64,000 nt of DNA, taken from Monomorium pharaonis (taxonomy: Eukaryota; Arthropoda; Insecta; Hymenoptera; Formicidae). Position 1 is the first letter of the stretch, and the number at the start of each line of letters is the position of its first letter. Positions 58,101 to 64,000 of the stretch are shown piece after piece. The notes beneath the pieces were generated by a model. It was not told where the DNA came from. It did not search any database and worked only from the letters and a program-made list of their open reading frames with translations. The position numbers and the translations under genes are program-made. The DNA is taken from assembly GCF_013373865.1 (NCBI RefSeq), contig NC_050474.1, positions 12,835,045 to 12,899,044 on the forward strand. Reading direction: 5' to 3'.

Positions 58101-58987
58101 AATTTTATCAAACTAATTCCAGAATATATGACAGAAATAATGCGATATATGTTTATCAATTCAATTAAATAAATTTAGATAATATTTTAAATATTTGATT
58201 ATCGTTTGTTGCCTATTCCTTTTCCTTGCAATATTAACAAAATATATATTTTAATTTAAACAAAAGACTAATGATAGTTATAAAGTTTAAAACTTTATAA
58301 TCTTTTATCACTATCACTATTTTTATACACTTACATTTAATTGTAAATTCAATTTTGCAAGCTTACTTACAATACAAGAAATTAATCTTATACTGTAAAT
58401 TTGTAAATGGATGAGAAACTCTCATAGTGAGTTTGAAAATTATCCGTAACGATGGTTATAATTTCACAAAAAAATTGGTTACGGGATGAAAAAGAAGCAT
58501 TATTACGCAATCATAAGTGAATCAATAATTAATTGGGATAAACGTGAATTTTTTTCTTTCTATGTATAACATAATTAGTATTTCAATAAAAATTTGTGTT
58601 TTTTTAAATTAAATTTTATCACTCTACATAATATAAAGTAATGAATGACATGCTAATAGAATAAATGTCGACGCTTCGTGCACTCGGATAGCCGCCTCTC
58701 AAAGAAAAAGGAAAGCACGACGCATGGGTATTGGCGAGCGAGAGACGATATTAGTATCGAGTGCGAGTGAAACGGGACACCATCGAGTCGGTATCACGTC
58801 TTCTCACTCATCTTAGCTCTATCCTTTTTCAATGTGCGACGTGAAGGATGCAACACCGGCGCGATCGCCACTTTTTTCGCTCCTCTCTCATCTCCCCGGC
58901 TCCTCCGTGCGCCCAGTAACATGTACGGCGCTTCGCGTGTGTGGGTGATCGCCGCGCGCTGAACGTCGCGGGACACCATTTCTGCCG
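55114..58987 (+). mobile_element. Tc1/mariner-like unit between ~1.17 kb inverted arms
   Basis: The left arm (55,114-56,280) and right arm (57,824-58,987) are reverse complements, about 94% alike where I compared them. The outer end is CGGCAGAAATGGTGTCC. The outer ~330 bp of each arm is GC-rich, the rest AT-rich. The central 1.5 kb carries a transposase gene. No TA dinucleotide flanks the outer ends, which is unexpected for this superfamily. The arms may be an inverted duplication that includes older host or LINE sequence. Confidence 0.75.
56464..57495 (+). pseudogene. Tc1/mariner-type transposase, two in-frame stops
   Basis: 343 codons from ATG at 56,464 (MPKNLCPEMRGRIVGQWQTG) to TGA at 57,493. 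The N-terminal half has two helix-turn-helix regions (SVAEIAAKISCSVKTVRR and TIQEVSNATNVEVSDRTVRR) that bind the element ends. The catalytic domain has Asp in FFTDEKSF, Asp in LVQDNSGVH and Glu in SPDLNLIENVW. I count 35 residues between the second Asp and the Glu (DD35E), against 34 in classical Tc1. Only two stops interrupt it: TGA at 56,581 (probably from CGA) and TAG at 57,232. The length is normal for the family. AATAAA follows at about 57,538. The gene lies midway between the long inverted arms. Confidence 0.88.
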
Positions 58988-59283
58988 GTGCGTGTTCACA
59001 AACACTGCGTTCACAAACACGCTACCGTCGTCCATATCCCAGTACCGCCAACCAGATTTTCGACTCTCGAATGACTCTCTCTTTCTCTTCCTATTGGTCC
59101 TCTTTCGATCTCTCGAGATTTCGTATCTCTCCAACTTCGCTCTTTCGTCTCCACCATCTCTTCTTCTTACCCACTCTCTTGAACTCTTTTGCTGTTCTCG
59201 TCTTGTCTACTCATCCTCGTCTTGACTCTGATTTTCACTTCTTCTTTGCTTTCTTATTCCCCTTCCTCCCGTTTCTTCCCTTC
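58988..59283 (-). pseudogene. Pyrimidine-rich LINE-like remnant, continued
   Basis: The minus strand reads charged residues (SRDRKRTNRKRKRESFESRK, then SGWRYWDMDDGSVFVN). It continues the type of sequence seen at 54-55 kb, interrupted by the Tc1 unit. Two copies of GCGTTCACAAACAC-like sequence sit next to the arm end. Tentative. Confidence 0.3.
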
Positions 59284-59880
59284 CCCAGGTAGCAAGCCCA
59301 CGTCATTTTGACGTCCCAAAATGACTGTCATATCTGGTCATATGTCGTCAAAATGACCATTTTTTTACATGACCTAAAATTGACGTCATGATGACGTCAT
59401 TTTGAAGTCATATTTCAGTCATAATCTGACGATTATTTTCCCAGACAGCACACATCCAAAATCGGGACATAAAGACGTCATTAAGACGTATTTTAGACAC
59501 GGTCTAAAGCGGTGTCTATACAATGAGATTTAAGGCGTAAAGCATAAGCATATTATATAAGCATATTATATTCAACTTTAAGAGAACTTTTTTAAGAAAA
59601 CATTTAGATATCTTGGAAATAATTTTAAAATGGTCAAATTAACCATTTGAACGCTTCAAAGTCTTAGTGCTAAATAGATCGCAATTTCCATCAAATTATA
59701 AAGGTTATGAAAAAAGTTAAATTTAACAATGAAATTAATAAGTAAATAAGTTAATGCTATTTATTTTTAATGTGTTTTGCAAAATTTAATTGCTTTTATA
59801 AAAAATAATACAATTGCGACAGTTTATAACATATAGGTATATGTAGACAATAACAAGTACCCGTATCGATGATTCAAACT

Positions 59881-59946
59881 GGCGTAGCAGATAGAGTACA
59901 AGGTTTGTAATCCTAAGGTCCCAGGTTCAAAACTTACCAGCGGCAA
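59881..59946 (+). repeat. tRNA-like segment, second copy
   Basis: GGCGTAGCAGATAGAGTACA (A-box-like), then GGTTTGTAATCC, whose loop TTTGTAA matches a tRNA-Thr (TGT) anticodon loop, then CCAGGTTCAAAA (B-box-like). The sequence extends on both sides into the same AT-rich repeat as at 17,500-18,000, so it is part of a larger repeat family rather than a free tRNA gene. Confidence 0.55.
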
Positions 59947-60179
59947 GTAAGAGTAAAATAAAATAATATAATTTAAATTTAATTAATTAATAAAAATTTG
60001 TCCCAAATTTAGTATGTACTGTTGATAAGAATAATAAAAAAAAAGAAATTTTTATTTTATTTTTTTATCTCTAGTTGCAGTTTAAAGATATCCGATTTAA
60101 GAAATCTTTTAGATATTAGTTTCATGATATCTTTCTGTTCTCAAAAAACGACGCATTGGTTAACATTCTGACATTATAT

Positions 60180-60400
60180 TGTTACAAGCGTCGCCCGGTA
60201 TACTCCGCGACTGCGACTCAGCTGTTCCGAAGCCGATCGATACATTGATTTTACCGAGAGCGTTGTCAATTGTCACGCTATTGGCAACGTTTGTCAACAA
60301 CGAATCTTATCTCGGTCTCGAGCCTTGTCGGACGCGTTAATAAAGCTGCTTGGTTTTTAAGTTCAAAAGTGTCTTTCATTTCCGCGGCGCGCACGTTACA
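60180..60400 (+). mobile_element. Short solo LTR-like insertion, 221 bp
   Basis: Starts TGTTACAAGCGTCGCCC and ends GCGCACGTTACA. Contains AATAAAGCTGC in the expected place for a polyadenylation signal. It interrupts sequence that is continuous in the related element at 17,350-17,460. The duplication at the edges is unclear. Confidence 0.55.
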
Positions 60401-60830
60401 ATGTTATCTTTTAGAAGTCTTTTTATGTTATTATTTTCAGAAACATGATATCTTTTAGAGAACTTTTTGACAACATATTGTTTACGTTATTCTATGACGT
60501 CAAAATACGGTACATTTCATGACGTCAGGAATTTGTGACATTCGACCGTTTTAACGTCATAAGGGCGTCATTTCGTGACGTCAAGAATAGTCAGTAAATG
60601 ACCATTTTGGGACGTCAAAATGACGTGAGCTTGCTACCTGGGTCATTTCCTTCCGTTCTTCTCGATCTCCTCTCCACGCTTATCTGTCTTCCGACATTTT
60701 CTCCACCCTCATTCTTCACTATTCTCCTTTATCATTCCGGAGCTCACACACTCACTTCCTTACAAACTGACACCATCTTTCTCTACCTCTCCTCCGACAG
60801 GGTTGACCTCTCCCTGCCGGTAACTCGATT

Positions 60831-62143
60831 CTGTCCTTGAGCCCTTTTCTCGACACAGAAAGCCTGATTCGCGTGGGCGGGCGGCTCGAGGCTGCCCCGA
60901 TTCCCTTTGAGTCCAAGCATCCGGTTCTGTTGGCGGCCCATCCACTTGTTACGTTGATCGTTCGCCACACGCATGATCAGTCCTTGCACGGCGGAGTTCA
61001 GTTGACTCTGAACACCCTCCGACAAGAGTATTGGATGTTACGATCCAGGACCATAGTCAAAGCGATCGTTCATCGATGCATTCCGTGCGTGCGAGAGAGA
61101 GCGAAAGTAATGACTCAACTGATGGGTCAGTTGCCGACTGACCGCTCCGAGACGCGCTTTCCTTCACTGCGGCGTAGACTACGCCGAACCCGTATCCTGC
61201 CGCGCGTCTCCTGGTCGAGGAGTGAAATCCAGAAAGGCTTACATTTCGTTGTTTGTGTGCCTCGCAACGCGAGCCATACATCTAAATTAGTTAGCGACTA
61301 TAGCACCCAGGCGTTCCTAAGCGCTTACAGTCGATTCAGCGCACGCCGAGGCTTTCCGGAGGTAATGTATTCGGACAACGGAACCACCTTCGTGGGCGCG
61401 GACAGAGAGCTGTCGCGAGCATATGCTAACGTTATTTGGGACGCTGATGTTCTCAACCAAATAGTCGCGGATCGAGTAGCTCGGAAATTCATTCCCCCTA
61501 CGCTCCGCACTTCGGCGGGTTGTGGGAGGCCGGGGTCAAAAGTGTCAAACACCACTTTAAGAGAGTGCTAGGCGGCCACACGCTCACCTTCGAAGAGCTT
61601 TACACCGTCCTGTGCCGAATCGAAGCGTGTCTGAATTCACGGCCATTATCCCACCTCACGGATTCAGTGGATGATTACGAGGTACTAACGCCCGGGCATT
61701 TCTTAATCGGCTTCCCCCTCACTGCGATTCCGGAGCCCTCGACCTTACATTTGTCGGAGAATCGCATTTCTCGCTGGCAATTGGTGCATCGGGTGACCGA
61801 AAGTTTTTGGAAACGATGGCAGAGCGATTACATCACCCTACAGCAGCGAAGTAAATGGCGTTATAGAAAAACCACGCCTCGAATAGGCTCCATGGTATTA
61901 ATTCAAAACCCATCATTGCTGCCCAGCAAATGGGAATTGGGCTTAGTAACCCAATGCCATTGCGGCCCTGACGGGTTGGTACGCGTTCTTTCAATAAAAA
62001 CTGCAGCTTTCGAATACCTGCGTCCCATCACTAAGGTTTGCCCGTTGCCCATCGACCTCGAGACTGATCAATCGAACCAATGTACTGCCGAATCGCGGGA
62101 GCTGCAAGGCGGAGCCATTGAGTCCGACGCGAAATTTGTGTAA
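60831..62143 (+). pseudogene. pol: BEL/Pao pol, integrase to C-terminus, frameshifted
   Basis: The fragment opens with LSPFLDTESLIRVGGRLEAA. The integrase zinc finger follows (HTHDQSLHGGVQLTLNTLRQ, then CIPCVRERA), then QLMGQLP. The core Asp block CGVDYAEP is in a shifted frame near 61,180. The original frame resumes with LVSDYSTQAFLSAYSRF and the second Asp block YSDNGTTFVGA. A further shift near 61,500 leads to PHFGGLWEAGVKSVKHHF, carrying the Glu. After it comes the C-terminal domain of BEL elements: CLNSRPLSHLTDSVDD, LTPGHFLIG, and KWELGLVTQCHCGPDGLVRV, to the stop at 62,141. Protease, RT and RNase H are absent, so this is a truncated, inactive remnant. The junction with the pyrimidine-rich sequence lies at about 60,800. 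Confidence 0.85.
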
Positions 62144-63532
62144 ATGTATACGGCGTAACCAGTAAATGTATACGGCGTTAATCATAAGTCTAGTTAAAGT
62201 TTAAGTTAACGTTAAGCAGAAATTATATTAAATTCCAAATAGAGTAAGGTTCATGTAAATGACTATTTAGACCTGAGCAAGTTGAACTCGGGAAGGTTTG
62301 CACCATTCTAGCAATAAGCCTAATATTGTATCACTAATGATCTCGAACGTCTGCCTCCCGCAAGCCAGGAGTTAAGCCGCGTTCCTGTCGAAACTAACGT
62401 TCCGAGGCGGGCGGTATGTCGCGGATTGAGCGTCGATCGCCGGCCTTTTGCGTGCCTGATGATCAGCTGGTTCGTTGACGTGAGCGCCCGACTCGATCGG
62501 AGCACGATGCCGGTGCGTGCGTGAGCCGCGCAGCCCGAGTCTTCCGAGGTGCGTACGGAATTCTCGCATATTCTCGTCGCGTCGGGCAGGATCGGCCAAT
62601 CCGGGCAGGCGATTCGTTCACGCCGGCGTATCGTGACTGAGAGAATCGAGCACCGCGGGAAGAGCGAAAATGAAGAGCTGAATTCGTTGATTTGACACCA
62701 CACACAGTCGATCGTTCTTACAAGTGCGAAGATTTCCCGCGGTGATCGATCCTCAATATCGGTGTTCGCGTGAAAGATTAACCACAGGGTGCGAGCAACG
62801 ATCCCGTCGCGATCGGATCTCTGCCGCAAGCGCAGACCCATCGCGAGGGACATTCGGTGGACTGCAGCGGATAACCCATCCGGCGCATAGGATCCTCGCG
62901 CGCCAATTGTACGCATCTCAGTGGGTGAAGTATTTAAAGACCAATAAAGAAAATTGGACACCCAAAACAGTGCATTTCCAATATTGCTCTCCCGTCACGC
63001 TCTTCGAGGCTCCGATCGGAGCAGAGATCCACCCTCCCTCCCGCATCGTTTCCGACAAGGGGAAACAGCGTAGAGTGCAACCGAAACACTTTTAGTAAAT
63101 TTAATAATATTTACTAAAAGTATAGTGAAATTTTTTGCTACTATATAACTTCCTGATACTGCATGCTTTGTAATTTCCAGAGCTTCTTTTCCTATATAAC
63201 TTTTGTCAACTTTGGTTTGTAATTTGTCAATTTTTTATGCTATAAAATATACAACTTATATAATGTAAATACAAAATTCATATAAAACGATATTTATACA
63301 ACACGCATTCTTGTGTAATTATGTTATAGTTTCAATCTAGTTATATGCGAGGTGGTATAGTACTTGCCTCCGCGACATATATCATTGTATGCAAATTATT
63401 ATTGTGTTTTTGGTAGAATTTATTTTCTGTAGAGATTATTTTCCTATATTACTTTTGTTAACTTGTGTTTTTAATTTGTCAATTTTTTGTGGCTATAAAA
63501 TATATAATTTATATAATATAAATACAAAGTTC
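62144..63532. other. Spacer: GC-rich block, then a duplicated AT-rich segment
   Basis: 62,340-62,960 is GC-rich and open for 213 codons on the minus strand (MSNFLYWSLNTSPTEMRT start) and 123 on the plus strand (62,724-63,095). Neither resembles a family I know. They may be BEL LTR or flanking sequence. TATTTAAAG and AATAAAG occur at about 62,930-62,945. 63,180-63,280 and 63,430-63,530 are diverged copies of one segment (CTATATAACTTTTGTCAACT type), spaced ~250 bp. Confidence 0.4.
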
Positions 63533-64000
63533 TGTAACGAGCCGTTCCTCCGCCATGTTAAGGCATATAGATACGAGGCCGTTACCCTCCTACCTCGTGT
63601 AGTCCCCTCCGCTTATCTCGTCTCCTCGCACATCTCCGCTCCTCTTGTCACCAAACGGGGGCTATAAAAGCCCTCCGCTGGTGATAAGAGAGCAGATCTC
63701 CCCGGTCTAGCGTACTGAGCCGACCGATCCATCTCAGCGTACTGAACTGAGACTCCTAGTGCACGCACTGAGTGCCGACTTAACCTAGAACCGGCTTCGT
63801 TGCTAGTGCGCACTGAGCGCTTCCTCGCGCCACGCAGTGAGTGGCAGACCACCGCCCCGCTCGTTATCCGGATCCCGGTACGCGCACTGAGCTACCGATC
63901 CCGACCGCACACGGGGACCCCGCACTGAGAGGAAACCGCCGACGCGGAGGATCATCCACGCGGGATGATCCTCGACGATAACAACAGCTGATCGCCGAAC
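63533..64000 (+). mobile_element. Start of another LTR (continues past the window)
   Basis: TGTAACGAGCCGTTCCTCCGCC begins abruptly after AT-rich sequence. A clear TATA box (GGGGGCTATAAAAGCCC, about 63,656-63,672) is followed by CAC/GAGC-rich sequence with repeated CGTACTGAG/CGCACTGAG phrases. The layout fits a 5' LTR and leader. The rest lies outside the window. The minus-strand frame at 63,613-63,852 is a shadow. Confidence 0.55.

Larger units (their letters stand above)
59284..60642. mobile_element. TIR element with TGACGTCA-rich ends
   Basis: The left end CCCAGGTAGCAAGCCCACGT and the complement of the right end GCTACCTGGG form ~42 bp inverted repeats ending in GACGTCCCAAAATGAC. Both subterminal zones carry many TGACGTCA/ATGACGTCAT motifs. 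The target-site duplication is not clear. It interrupts the pyrimidine-rich LINE-like remnant. Inside are a CCAGACAGCACACAT start (59,451), a relative of the 17,346 element, a tRNA-like block and a short LTR-like insertion. Confidence 0.75.

Noticed and set aside
63330..63380. tRNA-like phrase GCGAGGTGGTATAGTACTTG
   Set aside because: Only an A-box-like part is present; no B box or cloverleaf could be drawn.

Overview
This window looks like a transposon-dense stretch of an insect chromosome. It is AT-rich, full of nested mobile elements and microsatellites, and has no operon-like gene packing. An ant or other hymenopteran is my inference, from the mix of Tc1/mariner, hAT, Mutator-like, Gypsy, Copia and BEL/Pao elements and from a DUF4806-type gene remnant. 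I see no clearly intact host gene. Nearly every long reading frame belongs to a mobile element or is a by-product of a repeat whose period is a multiple of three.

Layout. 1-780: inverted array of short tandem repeats around a conserved core (copy A; copy B is at 41.6-42.4 kb). 880-3526: a small MITE split by a ~2.5 kb Mutator-like transposon, which carries a decayed transposase and a ~390 bp palindrome. 3.5-16.9 kb: AT-rich sequence with a ~150 bp satellite-like array, a ~760 bp inverted-repeat element and a related composite copy, a ~670 bp palindromic element, and GA and CA microsatellites. 17.0-19.5 kb: a hAT-type element with a perfect 8-bp target-site duplication (TSD). A TA-flanked element with a tRNA-like segment is nested in it. 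21.4-22.0 kb: a 646-bp solo LTR with TSD CCCTA. 22.9-28.7 kb: a 5'-truncated Gypsy element (gag-pol) with an acidic antisense ORF behind pol. 29.5-33.1 kb: a second, related Gypsy with a 5' LTR and primer-binding site, whose RT, RNase H and integrase have been deleted. 33.8-35.0 kb: a hAT MITE with TSD TACATAAT. 37.0-41.1 kb: remnants of a DUF4806-type gene, invaded by a 1.4 kb palindrome and smaller MITEs.

41.25-42.79 kb: a 1.54 kb unit with ~205 bp LTR-like direct repeats and TSD ATATA, enclosing foldback array copy B. 43.5-45.6 kb: two more inverted-repeat elements. 45.95-46.18 kb: a small inverted-repeat element carrying a 5S rRNA fragment. 46.97-53.90 kb: a full-length Copia element with two LTRs, TSD AAATA, a tRNA-iMet-type primer site, gag, protease, integrase, RT and RNase H. 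It has a few stops and frameshifts, a probable in-frame intron in gag, and a lost integrase catalytic residue. 54.0-60.8 kb: pyrimidine-rich sequence whose minus strand encodes a charged coiled-coil-like, LINE ORF1-like protein. It is interrupted by a Tc1/mariner-like transposase gene between ~1.17 kb inverted arms, and by a TIR element rich in TGACGTCA motifs. 60.8-62.1 kb: the 3' part of a BEL/Pao pol with frameshifts. From 63,533 to the window end: the start of another LTR with a TATA box.

The genes do not form a pathway. The parts that work together are element-internal: LTRs, primer site and polyprotein in Copia and Gypsy, and transposase plus inverted ends in the DNA transposons. The most unusual structure is the inverted 15-bp array family with a conserved ~85-bp core. 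All similarity statements come from reading the sequence by eye; no search was run.
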